Part shown: positions 34,616 through 44,038 of the stretch, one piece after another
Position numbering within the stretch: position 1 is the first letter of the stretch
How the letters are laid out: each line of letters starts with the position of its first letter
Program-made: the position numbers and the translations under genes
The notes under the pieces: model-generated
The model's input: the letters and a program-made list of their open reading frames with translations, nothing else
Told to the model about the DNA's origin: nothing
Databases searched by the model: none
From: an uncultured Pontibacter sp.
GTDB lineage: Bacteria > Bacteroidota > Bacteroidia > Cytophagales > Hymenobacteraceae
Reading direction: 5' to 3'
Length of the DNA: 64,000 bases
NCBI RefSeq assembly: GCF_947495565.1
Contig: NZ_CANLZM010000002.1
Location: forward strand, 62,001 to 126,000

Positions 34616-35905
34616 TTACTTCTGCATCAGCCGCTCAATGTCGTCAGCCTCCAGCGGAATGTTTGCCATCAGATCTTTGGGCCCGTTGTGGGTTATCAGA
34701 ATGTCGTTCTCCAGGCGTATGCCTATCCCCTCCTCCCGAATATAAATACCCGGCTCGCAGGTAAACACCATTCCCTCCTCAAACGGGCGGAATTTGTTGC
34801 CTACATCATGCACATCCAGGCCCAGGTGATGAGAGGTGCCGTGCATAAAGTACTTTTTGTAAAGTGGCCTGTCAGGATCCTGGTTACGCACGTCGCTCTC
34901 GTTTAGCAGGCCTAGCTTAATCATTTCATTCTCCATCAGGGCACCTACAAATTTGTGGTACTGGCCCAAGGTGTTGCCGGGCACTAGCATTTGGATGGCC
35001 GTTTGCATTACAGTCAGCACCGACTCGTATACTTCGCGCTGACGCTTGGTAAACTTGCCGTTTACGGGCACTGTGCGTGTCATGTCGGCGGCGTAGTTTG
35101 CATATTCGGCTCCGAAATCCATCAGCAACAAGTCGCCGTCTTTGCACTCGCGGCTGTTATCGGTGTAATGCAGGATGCAGGCATTTTCGCCGGAGGCGAT
35201 AATCGGCTCGTAAGCTGGCCCTTTGGAGCGGTTGCGCAGAAACTCATGGTGAATTTCGGCCTCAATCTCATACTCCATTACGCCGGGTTTAATAAAGCCC
35301 AGCAGCCTTCTAAAACCTTTCTCGGTAATGTTACAGGCCTGCTGAATCAGCTCTACCTCCCGCTCAGACTTGATGGCCCGCAGCTGGTGCATAATGGGAG
35401 CGCTACGCTCATACTTGTGCAGCGGATACTGCTCTTTCATTTTTCTGAGGAAGCGGGCATCGCGGGTCTCCACCTCCACCACGGCACGCAGGTGCTCGTT
35501 AGTGTTCAGGTAGAGGCGCTCGGCCTCAAATGCCAGGGAGTGCAGCACCTGCTCAAACTGGTGTGTCCAGTAAATAGTATGCACACCCGATACCTCCCTT
35601 GCCTGCTCCTTGGTTAGTTTATAGCCCTCCCAGGTCAGGATGTGGTCGTTGGTTTCGCGCACAAACAGCACCTCCTGCAGCCGCTCGTCCTTACAATCAG
35701 GGAACAGCAGCAGTATACTTTCCTCCTGGTCCACGCCGGTCAGGTAGAAGAGATCGCTGTTTTGCCGGAAGGGCATGGTGCCGTCGGCGTTTGTGGGCAT
35801 CACATCATTGGAGTGGAAGATGGCGATGGAGTTTGGTTTTAGCTGCTTTACAAAGTTGTGGCGGTGGTTGATAAAAAGCTCCTGCCCGATTGGCTCGTAT
35901 TTCAT
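34616..35905 (-). CDS. Aminopeptidase P-like M24 metallopeptidase (Xaa-Pro)
   Basis: A di-metal (Mn) peptidase that removes an N-terminal residue before proline. 429 residues with an N-terminal AMP_N domain (MKYEPIGQELFINHRHNFVK to about 135) and a pita-bread catalytic domain. Metal ligands are Asp in LLMDFGAEYANYAADMTRTV (both Asp), His in MHGTSHHLGLDVHDVG, Glu in VFTCEPGIYI and Glu in GIGIRLENDILIT. All are present. It is closed by its own terminator, and nothing in the neighbourhood suggests a specific peptide. Confidence 0.94.
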   Translation of the reverse strand: MKYEPIGQELFINHRHNFVKQLKPNSIAIFHSNDVMPTNADGTMPFRQNSDLFYLTGVDQEESILLLFPDCKDERLQEVLFVRETNDHILTWEGYKLTKEQAREVSGVHTIYWTHQFEQVLHSLAFEAERLYLNTNEHLRAVVEVETRDARFLRKMKEQYPLHKYERSAPIMHQLRAIKSEREVELIQQACNITEKGFRRLLGFIKPGVMEYEIEAEIHHEFLRNRSKGPAYEPIIASGENACILHYTDNSRECKDGDLLLMDFGAEYANYAADMTRTVPVNGKFTKRQREVYESVLTVMQTAIQMLVPGNTLGQYHKFVGALMENEMIKLGLLNESDVRNQDPDRPLYKKYFMHGTSHHLGLDVHDVGNKFRPFEEGMVFTCEPGIYIREEGIGIRLENDILITHNGPKDLMANIPLEADDIERLMQK

Positions 35906-35998
35906 GTAGTTTTATTATGTGTAGGCGGTATAGTTTATACTTCTAATTTACTGTAAAACTGCAGGTGAGGCAAGTATAGTGTGCGGGGGAGTAGAATA

Positions 35999-36565
35999 CT
36001 AGCCTGCAGCTGGCATCTTCTGGCCTACTCTTACCCAAATACCTATACTTATACCTAAACCCACTAATGTTTGCCAACAGATAAAGAACAGACCCGGATC
36101 TTCTATAAAACCTGTTAAGGAGTTTGCGCCAGGTAGGTATAGCTCAATTAGCTGAACAATAAACCCAACTACAAACCCTAAAACCACTGTTACGCCCAGA
36201 CCAGCCTTTAAACTCCTCATGTTAATGTATAAACTGTTGACCAGAAACATAAGCCCTGCTGAAATTGCTGAACTCACAATCATTCCTGCCTGACCATTCT
36301 TAAATATTTGCGTAAGCCCAACTCCAGCTAATACAGAAACAAAAAATACCGGCAAGGTTAACATTAACCCTAATCCAACAGCTTTTAACTTATTTGTCTT
36401 TACTTGACCAAGATTGGCTAATATAATGAGTAATGTAAAAAAGAAAGGGCTGATGAGTGGTACAAGGTCTTGGTCAATTATACTAAAAGCGCTTGTAGCC
36501 ACTACAAAACAGGCTACTGTAGTGATAAGAATTCTTTTTATATCGGCCGTCACCTCCACTCCCAA
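35999..36565 (-). CDS. Six- to seven-helix membrane protein, AT-rich, function unknown
   Basis: 188 residues with about six to seven hydrophobic helices (ILITTVACFVVATSAFSII, LISPFFFTLLIILANLG, AVGLGLMLTLPVFFVSVLAG, VTVVLGFVVGFIVQLIELY, FFICWQTLVGLGISIGIWV). No family recognised. The first codon is uncertain: TTG at 36565, or GTG codons at 36556 or 36550. It is visibly richer in A+T than both neighbours and begins 5 bases after the stop of the GT9 gene, right where the CTAACTCC-type repeat ends. Base use suggests a later arrival. Confidence 0.6.
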   Translation of the reverse strand: MGVEVTADIKRILITTVACFVVATSAFSIIDQDLVPLISPFFFTLLIILANLGQVKTNKLKAVGLGLMLTLPVFFVSVLAGVGLTQIFKNGQAGMIVSSAISAGLMFLVNSLYINMRSLKAGLGVTVVLGFVVGFIVQLIELYLPGANSLTGFIEDPGLFFICWQTLVGLGISIGIWVRVGQKMPAAG

Positions 36566-36600
36566 ACCCTCTAGCTCCCCAACTCTCTAACTTTCAACAC
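36562..36600 (-). repeat. CTAACTCC-type repeat at the GT9 3' end
   Basis: GTTGAAAGTTAGAGAGTTGG then GGAGCTAGAGGG on the minus strand, the same family as 31043-31118. It encodes the last residues of the GT9 protein (VLKVRELGS) and provides its stop codon. Confidence 0.5.
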
Positions 36601-37581
36601 TTCCAGCAGCTGCTCATTCCTGATCTCGCGGGCGCATTTGAAGTGGCCTTGCGGGCAGGCTTTGTAGCCGTGCAAGCCGCAAGGGCGGCAGTAGAGCGGC
36701 TCCTCCCGCTCCACCACCTCGGCAAAATCGGCCAGCGGCCCGAAGCCAAAGCGCGGCACCGTGGAGCAGTAGATAGCGCAGGTCGGAGCATTCAATGCGG
36801 AGGCCAGGTGCATCGGCCCGGAGTCATTCACGTAGTTCAGCACCGCATCGCGCATCAGGGCCGCCGACTGCAGCAGGTTCAGCTGTCCGCAGAGGTTTTC
36901 CAAGCGCTGGCTTATACTTTGGCTGATAATCTCCTCGCAGTGCTGCTTATCGGCTGGTGAGCCTAGCAGGTATACTTTATACTTTGGATCGAGGCTGTTG
37001 ATGAGCTGCACCCACTGCTCCTGCGGGTACTGCTTGGTGAACCAAACCGAAGTGGGCGCCATGCAGATAAACGGCTCCTGCTTCAGGTGTTCTACTTTGG
37101 CAAAATCGGTTTGGCTTGGGTACAGCTTTGGCTTGGCGGCAATGGCGTTGGTTATACTTTGGATAAGCATATTATTACGCTCCACCTCGTGCGTACCGGA
37201 CTTTACATCGTGCACATAGCGGCGCGTGAAGAGCCGGGAAAACGGGTTCTTCTCAAAACCCACTGTTTCTTTGGCCCCCGAAAAAGCGGTTAGCAGACCG
37301 GTAGCCCCAAAGCGCTGCACGTTTACTACCAGGTCATACTTCTCGGCACGAATCTGCGAGAGCAGCCGCATCAGACTTTTATACTTGCCGTCCTGCTTGT
37401 TCCAGACTAGCACCTGGCGCAGCAGCGGATGGTCTTTCAGCAGCCCCTCGTTGCCTTTGCGCAGCAGGAAGTCGAGCTGCGCCTTAGGGTAAAAAGCATA
37501 CAGCTTCTCCACCAGCGCCGTCGCCAGCACTACATCCCCCAAAAAAGCTGTTTGTATGATCAGTATCTTCATTTTGCCCAT
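36571..37581 (-). CDS. Glycosyltransferase family 9 (heptosyltransferase II-like)
   Basis: Second LPS-core type transferase in the window, 336 residues (MGKMKILIIQTAFLGDVVLA; the second Met at 37572 may be the true start). Motifs: FLGDVVLATALVEKL, CMAPTSVWFTKQYPQEQW, VYLLGSPADKQHCEEI, and the donor-site VLNYVNDSGPMHLASALN. The C-terminal Cys motif CRPC, then ACPQGHFKCA, matches that of the GT9 gene at 24992; such Cys motifs are known in heptosyltransferase II proteins. The final residues come from a low-complexity repeat. A membrane protein gene follows. Confidence 0.88.
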   Translation of the reverse strand: MGKMKILIIQTAFLGDVVLATALVEKLYAFYPKAQLDFLLRKGNEGLLKDHPLLRQVLVWNKQDGKYKSLMRLLSQIRAEKYDLVVNVQRFGATGLLTAFSGAKETVGFEKNPFSRLFTRRYVHDVKSGTHEVERNNMLIQSITNAIAAKPKLYPSQTDFAKVEHLKQEPFICMAPTSVWFTKQYPQEQWVQLINSLDPKYKVYLLGSPADKQHCEEIISQSISQRLENLCGQLNLLQSAALMRDAVLNYVNDSGPMHLASALNAPTCAIYCSTVPRFGFGPLADFAEVVEREEPLYCRPCGLHGYKACPQGHFKCAREIRNEQLLEVLKVRELGS

Positions 37582-37752
37582 TTATCTGCCACAGACAAAT
37601 CTACATTAAAGCGGCCTTAGTTAAAAACGCAATAGCAGGCGGCTGCTTTTAACTCATTAATCTGAATATTTCACTAAATCTATCGTTCCCTGCTTGTTAA
37701 TGCAGCATGCTTTATTTAAGTTGGCAGACTTTGCCGCTCAGAATATAATTTT

Positions 37753-38538
37753 ATGACTATACCCTTTACCGCTCCCTCTCTTCAGAAAAGTATAAAACAG
37801 CTTATATTACTGCTGGCGTTGCCTTTGCTGCTGGCTGGCTGCGGCACTTCTGCGTACATGCCTAATGTGCCGAATGTGCCGATGTTTACCAAAAAAGGAG
37901 AGTTGAGCGCAGGTGGCCATGTTACGCCTAAAGGCAGCATCACGTTTAACACTGCCTACGCCGTGTCAGATCATTTTGCTGTGCTGCTGAACGGTTCTAT
38001 GCTGAGCAGCGACCGCCGCAAACGAGACATGCGCCACAACCTGTTGGAGGCCGCTGGCGGCTACTACACCACTTTTGGGCCGGAAAGCAACCGTGTACTG
38101 GAGATTTACGGAGGCTTTGGCGGCGGCAGCTCGGAGCGCACCGAAAAAGAAGAAGACAAGGAAACCGGCGAGATGAGTTACGAGCGACACGAGGCCAACT
38201 TCAATAAGTATTTTGTGCAGGTAAACTTCAGCTCTAAGCGTAAAAAGTCGTTGCGGCTGCTGAGCCGCGAGTTCCCGTTGAACTACGGCACCGCCCTCCG
38301 CGCCAGCTATGTAGATATGCACGACTATTCGCTGAACAACGTGCCGGGGCAGCTAGAGGACAATATTTTCCTGGAGCCCATCTTTTATACCCGCCTTACG
38401 CTTAACCCTGCGGTGCAGCTGCAGTACACCAGCGGCACTACCATCGGCCTTAAAAACCGCGACATTCTTACAGCGGCTTACTCTGTGTTCTCGCTTGGTT
38501 TCGTGATTAATGTGGGCGGGTTGGAGAAGAAGAGGTAG
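37753..38538 (+). CDS. Lipoprotein with an outer-membrane beta-barrel-like domain
   Basis: 261 residues with an SPII signal (about 14-31, lipobox LLAGC, Cys 30). The mature part has a run of amphipathic strands (GELSAGGHVTPKGSITFNTA, YAVSDHFAVLLNGSML, RVLEIYGGFGGG, VFSLGFVINVGGL) as in small outer-membrane beta-barrel proteins of Bacteroidota, with a charged loop (SSERTEKEEDKETGEMSYER). Function unknown. The composite repeat copy 2 follows the gene. Confidence 0.75.
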   Translation: MTIPFTAPSLQKSIKQLILLLALPLLLAGCGTSAYMPNVPNVPMFTKKGELSAGGHVTPKGSITFNTAYAVSDHFAVLLNGSMLSSDRRKRDMRHNLLEAAGGYYTTFGPESNRVLEIYGGFGGGSSERTEKEEDKETGEMSYERHEANFNKYFVQVNFSSKRKKSLRLLSREFPLNYGTALRASYVDMHDYSLNNVPGQLEDNIFLEPIFYTRLTLNPAVQLQYTSGTTIGLKNRDILTAAYSVFSLGFVINVGGLEKKR

Positions 38539-38589
38539 GTTTTCTGCGGTTATACTTTATACTTAACTAGCTGCACCATCTGGCTTAAC

Positions 38590-39112
38590 TAGCACCATCT
38601 GGCGCGAGTTTTTAACTCGTGTTTTAATATGGTGTTGAATTTGCAACTCAACTGGCTTAAAAAGCCATACTTCGTGCTTTGGCTATACTTTTAAAGCTGC
38701 TTCCATTGCTTGATTAGGCTTCTAGCCTCTGTTTACACTACCATACCGCAGCTTCCCACGATTTGATGTAAGCTATACTTTCTTGCTGCTGCTTATCCTC
38801 AGTCTTACAAGCGGCTCATTTCATTTCATACTTTGGCTCCCTCTAGCCCGGGAGGGCTCGTCTTTCCGCATCGCACTGGGACCTTTTCCTTTGCTCCTGC
38901 GTCGCAATGCCTCGCTCTCGCTCGGCACCGGAAAAACTCCAAAGGCGCTCTTTTCGAGGGCCCCTACCCCCACGGAAAGACTGGGATCAGTTTTCGATAG
39001 CCACAGCCATTCAATTGGAACTGGACTCCCTCCCCTGTTTTTAGGGGAGGGTTGGGGTGGGGTGAAGCTCCCCTCCTTAAACAAGGAGGGGCAGGGGTGG
39101 TTGGACCCGGTA
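38590..39112 (+). repeat. Composite dispersed repeat, copy 2
   Basis: Inverted relative to copy 1, with the same block order when read on the other strand: GCGCGAGTTTTTAACTCGTG tail block, GTTGCAACTCAACTGGCTTA-like block (38651-38664), then TTTGGCTCCCTCTAGCCCGG, GAAAAACTCCAAAGGCGCTC, GAGGGCCCCTACCCCCACGG, GATCAGTTTTCGATAGCCAC and the CTCCTTAAACAAGGAGGGG palindrome. It fills most of the gene-free 38539-39213 gap; the M16 peptidase promoter lies at its right end. Confidence 0.8.
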
Positions 39113-39185
39113 CTGCAAAACCTGCCATACTTCCCGTTCACTGCAATCCTCCTCTTTCCTCCGAAAAAATCCGCTACTTTTTCCG

Positions 39186-39193
39186 TACCTTTG
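39186..39193 (+). promoter_or_regulatory. Candidate -7 box for the M16 peptidase
   Basis: TACCTTTG fits TAnnTTTG, 20 bases before the ATG. No -33 TTTG is evident. Confidence 0.4.
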
Positions 39194-39213
39194 CAGGCTA
39201 ATTTTAGAATTGA

Positions 39214-40446
39214 ATGCCTGATTATCATATCCATACTTTACAAAACGGAATTAGAGTTGTACACAAGCAGGTGCTGCATACCAAAATAGCCCACAGCGGC
39301 TTTGTCATGGACATTGGCAGCCGCGATGAGCTGCCGCAGGAGCAGGGCCTTGCCCACTTCTGGGAGCACATGGCCTTTAAAGGCACCGAGAAGCGCAAGT
39401 CGTTCCACATACTTAACCGTTTAGAGACTGTAGGCGGCGAACTCAATGCCTACACTACAAAAGAGAAAATCTGCTTTTACAGCTCCGTGCTGGATAAGCA
39501 CTTCGAGAAATCTTTTGAGCTACTGACTGATATTACGTTTCACTCTATATTTCCGGAGAAGGAGATCGAGAAAGAGCGCGGCGTGATACTGGAGGAAATG
39601 GCCATGTACCTCGACACGCCCGAAGAAGCCATTGTAGATGAGTTTGACGCCGTGGTGTTTGACGGACACTCGCTGGGCAACAATATTCTGGGCACGCGCG
39701 AAAGTGTTTCCGGGTTTCAGAAACAGGATTTTTTAAGTTTTATTGAGCGAAACCTGAGCACCGAGCACCTTGTGTTTTGCTCTGTGAGCAACCTGCCATT
39801 CGAGAAAGTGCTCAAGCTGGCGGAGAAATACCTGAACGATATTCCGCACATAAAAAAGAGCCTGAAACGCGCTCCTTTTACAAGCTACCTGCCCAAGTCT
39901 ATCACCATTGAGAAGCCTATCTCGCAGGCGCACTGTGTTATTGGCTGCCCGGCCTATGCCTTGTCTGACGACCGCCGCATCCCGTTCTTTATGCTGAACA
40001 ACCTTCTGGGCGGCCCCGGCATGAACTCACGCCTGAACCTGGCTGTGCGCGAAAAGCACGGGCTTGTTTACACAATAGACTCTAACTACGCCACCTACAT
40101 CGACACCGGTTTGCTGAGCATTTACTTCGGCACGGAGAAGAAACAGCTCAAGCGCACTACCTCGCTGGTGCTGAAGGAGCTGAAGAAACTTCGTGAAAAG
40201 CCGCTTGGATCGCTGCAGCTGCACACTGCCAAAGAGCAGCTGATGGGGCAGCTGGCCATGGCCGAGGAGAGCAATATGGGACTGATGATGATGCTGGGCA
40301 AAAGCATACTTGACCAAGGAAAGGCCGAGTCGCTGAACGAGATATTCGACAAAATCAGAAGTATAACCGCAACTGACCTTATTGATATTGCCAACGATGT
40401 GCTGCGCGAGGAAAATCTGAGCGTGCTGAATTATGTGCCTAGTTAA
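39214..40446 (+). CDS. M16-family zinc peptidase (processing-peptidase-like)
   Basis: A 410-residue zinc peptidase with an inverted HxxEH site: GLAHFWEHMAFKGTEKRKSF (about residues 46-65), and the third ligand Glu in ERGVILEEMAMYLDTPEEAI (about 120-139). The second half is the inactive M16_C domain (CVIGCPAYALSDDRRIPFFM, LLGGPGMNSRLNLAVREKHG). No signal peptide, so it should be cytoplasmic. An O-methyltransferase gene follows after 102 bases. Confidence 0.93.
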   Translation: MPDYHIHTLQNGIRVVHKQVLHTKIAHSGFVMDIGSRDELPQEQGLAHFWEHMAFKGTEKRKSFHILNRLETVGGELNAYTTKEKICFYSSVLDKHFEKSFELLTDITFHSIFPEKEIEKERGVILEEMAMYLDTPEEAIVDEFDAVVFDGHSLGNNILGTRESVSGFQKQDFLSFIERNLSTEHLVFCSVSNLPFEKVLKLAEKYLNDIPHIKKSLKRAPFTSYLPKSITIEKPISQAHCVIGCPAYALSDDRRIPFFMLNNLLGGPGMNSRLNLAVREKHGLVYTIDSNYATYIDTGLLSIYFGTEKKQLKRTTSLVLKELKKLREKPLGSLQLHTAKEQLMGQLAMAEESNMGLMMMLGKSILDQGKAESLNEIFDKIRSITATDLIDIANDVLREENLSVLNYVPS

Positions 40447-40548
40447 TTGCTGATTGCTTATGGTGGGTTGTTTGAGATATACATTACAAGCAGTCCACAA
40501 CAGAGCACCACATAAAAACCAATTAACAATCATCAACCAACAACCAAA

Positions 40549-41193
40549 ATGGAGTTTATAGACGAAGAACTGCTGCGCTACTCCGAGGAGCATACATCGC
40601 CGGAGGGTGAGCTGCTGCACAAGATAAACCGCCAGACGCACCTGAGCGTCATGAAGCCGCGCATGCTTTCCGGGCATTTGCAGGGCCGTTTGCTGGCTAT
40701 GTACGCTAAAATGATACAGCCGAAGCAGATACTGGAGATTGGCACCTATACCGGCTACTCAGCACTTTGCATGGCAGAGGGCTTACAGGAAGGTGGCACG
40801 CTCCACACCATAGACAAAAACGAAGAGTTGGAAGATCGCGTGCGGGGCTATTTTGATGAATCAGGGTACGGCGAAAGTATAAAACTATACATTGGCAACG
40901 CGCTGGAAATTGTGCCCACCCTGGATGCCGAATTTGACCTTGTGTTTTTGGATGCCGACAAAATAAACTATACCCGCTACTACGACATGGTAATTGACAA
41001 GGTGCGCTCAGGCGGCTACATTATTGCCGACAATGTGCTCTGGAGCGGCAAGGTGCTGGAAAAGTATAGAAAAAAGCTGGACGAAGACACCAAAGCCGTA
41101 ATGGATTTTAACCTACATGTGCATCAGGACGAACGGGTAGAGAACATCCTGCTGCCTGTGCGCGACGGCCTGATGGTCGCACGAAAAAAATAA
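40549..41193 (+). CDS. O-methyltransferase (COMT/caffeoyl-CoA type)
   Basis: 214 residues of the class I O-methyltransferase family 3. AdoMet motif ILEIGTYTGYSALCMAEGLQ (about residues 62-81), HTIDKNEELEDRVRGYFDES, and the metal-site Asp region LVFLDADKINYTRYYDMVID with IIADNVLWSGKV. Metal ligands appear intact. The substrate cannot be deduced; bacterial members act on catechols or on tRNA hydroxyuridine (TrmR-like). A terminator follows 4 bases after the stop. Confidence 0.93.
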   Translation: MEFIDEELLRYSEEHTSPEGELLHKINRQTHLSVMKPRMLSGHLQGRLLAMYAKMIQPKQILEIGTYTGYSALCMAEGLQEGGTLHTIDKNEELEDRVRGYFDESGYGESIKLYIGNALEIVPTLDAEFDLVFLDADKINYTRYYDMVIDKVRSGGYIIADNVLWSGKVLEKYRKKLDEDTKAVMDFNLHVHQDERVENILLPVRDGLMVARKK

Positions 41194-41197
41194 GATG

Positions 41198-41232
41198 AAC
41201 GGAGAGGCACACCAAAATAGCCTCTCCGTTTT
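41198..41232 (+). terminator. Terminator after the O-methyltransferase
   Basis: AACGGAGAGGC, loop, GCCTCTCCGTTTT. Confidence 0.8.
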
Positions 41233-41494
41233 CTCACCCCTCCTACCCTAACCTTCTATACTTCTGCAGCTTAGCCCCTCAAGCCTCCCTTCGCAGAAAA
41301 AATCTACATTTTTCTCCTGAAAAAATAATGCAGGAACTTGGTCAGTCGTTTTAGAATACGAAGCTTTTTCCGTTAATTTTGCATTAGCTATATTCTATTC
41401 TGAACACATTAACATATAGACATTTACCTATAGTTAACTCAACAGAAAGTAGAGCCTCTTTATCACAGTTAATCAAACTTAAGCGTCTCTCGTT

Positions 41495-43867
41495 ATGAGA
41501 AAATCCATTGCCACGTTTCTTGTACTCCTGCTGTTGCCTTTGCTGGCGCTGGCGCAGGGAGTAACCGTACCCAACAACATCTATTTTGCCGATATTCATC
41601 TGAAGATCTCGAACAGAGCGCAGGCTGAAATCCAGAAGAAGGTGGATGCCCTGCAGCGCAGCAATTTATACTTTCAGATGAAGGTAGATTTGGCAGATGC
41701 GTATTTTCCGGTAATTGAGCGTGTGTTTAAGGAGGAAGGCGTGCCAGACGATTACAAATACCTGGCTCTGCAGGAAAGCGGCCTGATTGGAGATGCCGTG
41801 TCTACCTCCAACGCAGTAGGTTACTGGCAGTTCAAGCGCGAGGCTGCCATGGACTTTAACCTCCGCATGGACCGCAATGTGGATGAGCGCCGCCACATTG
41901 TAGAGGCCAGCCGAGGTGCTGCCAAATATTTTAAGCGCAGCAACAACTACTACAACAACTGGCTTAACTCGCTGCTGTCTTACTACCTGGGTTATACGGG
42001 TGCCAAGGCCTACACCAAGCCCTCAGACAACGGTGCCAAGCAAATGGACATCACCGAAAAAGCGAATGATTATATTCTGACGTTTCTGGCACATAAAGTG
42101 GCTTATGATGCTTTTGTAGGCAAAGCAAACCCGCCGGCAGTATCGCTGCGTGAGTTGCGTGCCAATCCTGGCCAAAGCCTTTCTGAGATTGCAGTAGCTA
42201 CCAAAACAGATTACAGCGAGCTGGAGAAGTATAACAAGTGGCTGCTTGGCAGCTCTATCCCTTCTGATAAAGACTATTACGTGATAGTGCCGGTGCGCAA
42301 CGGCAATACCGTGAACCTGGTGGCATCTACCAAAGAAACCACACCAGTTTTACCGCGTCAGAACAGCGCAAGCAAAGCGTCTGCCGCCATGGTAAAGCGC
42401 AATAACCTGAACGCACTTGTAGCCCGCAACGGCGACACCAAAGACAAACTAGCGTTGCAGGCAGGCATTTCTACACGAAAGTTCCTGAAGTATAACGACA
42501 TGCACAGTTTCGACAAGATTGTGCCAGGCTCAGCCTATTATATTGAGCAGAAAAACTCCACCGCCGATGTAGAGTTCCACGTGGTGCAGCCCGGTGAGAC
42601 AATGCAGCTGATATCGCAGCACTATGGCGTGCGCCTGAACTACCTGCTGTTCAAAAACCGCATGAAGCGCAATGAGGTACCTGTTCCGGGCCGTGTACTC
42701 TGGCTGCAGAAACGCCGCCCTGCCCATACGGCTGTGGAGGTCCGCGAACCAAATAAACAAGGTATCGCTACGGCATCAGAAAAACCTTATGAGCCTGTAA
42801 CACGTGCAGCCTCAGCTACCCCTAAGAAAGAAAACTTCTTTACCCGCCTCCTTAACAAGCTGAAAGGCGAACCGCAACCAGAAAGAGCAACAACAGCAGT
42901 AGCCACCGTGCCTGTTGCCGAGCAACCTGTGCCAGAGGAGGAAATTTATAAAGAAGAGACTGAAGAAGATGAAGCTACAGAGGAAGTTACTCCAGCTGCA
43001 GAAACTCCTGCACCAAAGGCTCCGGCTAACAAAAACGTTATACTTTACCCAAACACAGCTAAAACCGAAACCGCTAAAACTGAGGCAACAGCAGTGGAGG
43101 AAGAAGAAATGTTTGCGGAGCAAGAACCGGAGTTAGAGCCTGCTCCAGCTCAGGAAGTTGATCCGTTTGTAACAGAAGAAGCGCAGGAACAAGTGACTGT
43201 TACTGCTACCACACCAGCGGCTACTGCGCCAACTGCTACTGCACCTGTTAAAGAACCGGCACCAGCGCTCACGCCTGCCGCTCCCGTACAGCAGCCGTCG
43301 GCAGATGCAACTACCCATACAGTAAAGCAAGGCGAAACCCTTTATAGTATTTCCAGGCTGTATGCCGTTACTATCAGCGATCTGGTAACTTGGAACAATT
43401 TAGGCGAAACACCGCTCAAGCTAGGCCAGGAGCTACTAATTGCAGAGCCACTACAGCAGCCAGCCGCTTCGCCTTTTACCGAAGACGCCGCCGAAGTACC
43501 GGCAACCATGCTCAGCACAAACAGCGCTTACCATACCGTAGCAGCCGGCGAAACGCTGTACCAGCTATCCAAAAAGTATAAAGTGTCAGTAGATCAGTTG
43601 CGCCAGTGGAACAACTTGCAGGGCAGCAGCCTTAGCCTTGGCCAGGAGCTGCGTGTTAAAGCTCCTGCAGCACCTGCCGCCACTGCTGAGCCAGCCGTAA
43701 CTGGCAGCAAAGCATCTGGCACTGTTTACCATACTGTAGCTGCCGGCGAAAGTATGTATCAAATCTCCCGCAAGTATGATGTTACCATAAAAGACATTAT
43801 GGAGTGGAACAACAAGCCGGACTTTACTGTAAGCGCAGGCGAGAAACTGGAAATCAGGAGGAAGTGA
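41495..43867 (+). CDS. LysM-containing lytic transglycosylase (MltD-like)
   Basis: A 790-residue secreted murein hydrolase. Signal peptide (MRKSIATFLVLLLLPLLALA|Q), an SLT/GEWL domain at about 60-210 with the catalytic Glu in YKYLALQESGLIGDAVSTS and the motif NAVGYWQFKREAAMDF, then a LysM at about 350-395 (HVVQPGETMQLISQHYGV). A long Pro/Ala/Glu/Thr-rich linker (about 420-605) leads to three C-terminal LysM domains (THTVKQGETLYSISRLYAV, YHTVAAGETLYQLSKKYKV, YHTVAAGESMYQISRKYDV). The acidic linker is unusually long. It acts in the periplasm in wall turnover. Single gene. Confidence 0.93.
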   Translation: MRKSIATFLVLLLLPLLALAQGVTVPNNIYFADIHLKISNRAQAEIQKKVDALQRSNLYFQMKVDLADAYFPVIERVFKEEGVPDDYKYLALQESGLIGDAVSTSNAVGYWQFKREAAMDFNLRMDRNVDERRHIVEASRGAAKYFKRSNNYYNNWLNSLLSYYLGYTGAKAYTKPSDNGAKQMDITEKANDYILTFLAHKVAYDAFVGKANPPAVSLRELRANPGQSLSEIAVATKTDYSELEKYNKWLLGSSIPSDKDYYVIVPVRNGNTVNLVASTKETTPVLPRQNSASKASAAMVKRNNLNALVARNGDTKDKLALQAGISTRKFLKYNDMHSFDKIVPGSAYYIEQKNSTADVEFHVVQPGETMQLISQHYGVRLNYLLFKNRMKRNEVPVPGRVLWLQKRRPAHTAVEVREPNKQGIATASEKPYEPVTRAASATPKKENFFTRLLNKLKGEPQPERATTAVATVPVAEQPVPEEEIYKEETEEDEATEEVTPAAETPAPKAPANKNVILYPNTAKTETAKTEATAVEEEEMFAEQEPELEPAPAQEVDPFVTEEAQEQVTVTATTPAATAPTATAPVKEPAPALTPAAPVQQPSADATTHTVKQGETLYSISRLYAVTISDLVTWNNLGETPLKLGQELLIAEPLQQPAASPFTEDAAEVPATMLSTNSAYHTVAAGETLYQLSKKYKVSVDQLRQWNNLQGSSLSLGQELRVKAPAAPAATAEPAVTGSKASGTVYHTVAAGESMYQISRKYDVTIKDIMEWNNKPDFTVSAGEKLEIRRK

Positions 43868-44038
43868 TTTTCTGATTGTCGGATGGTTGACTTGATGATA
43901 GAGGGCGTGGCTATACTTTGTATCTGGTGAGTTTTGCCACCAGTAATTACCCTGCCGTGAAGCCGGAACTACATATTGCAGGCAATTAGTAATCAACAGT
44001 TAGCAACTCAACCATCCAACAGTCTTACAATTAAAAAA

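Noticed and set aside
38783..39289. Open frame upstream of the M16 peptidase
   Set aside because: It translates composite repeat copy 2 and overlaps the peptidase start.
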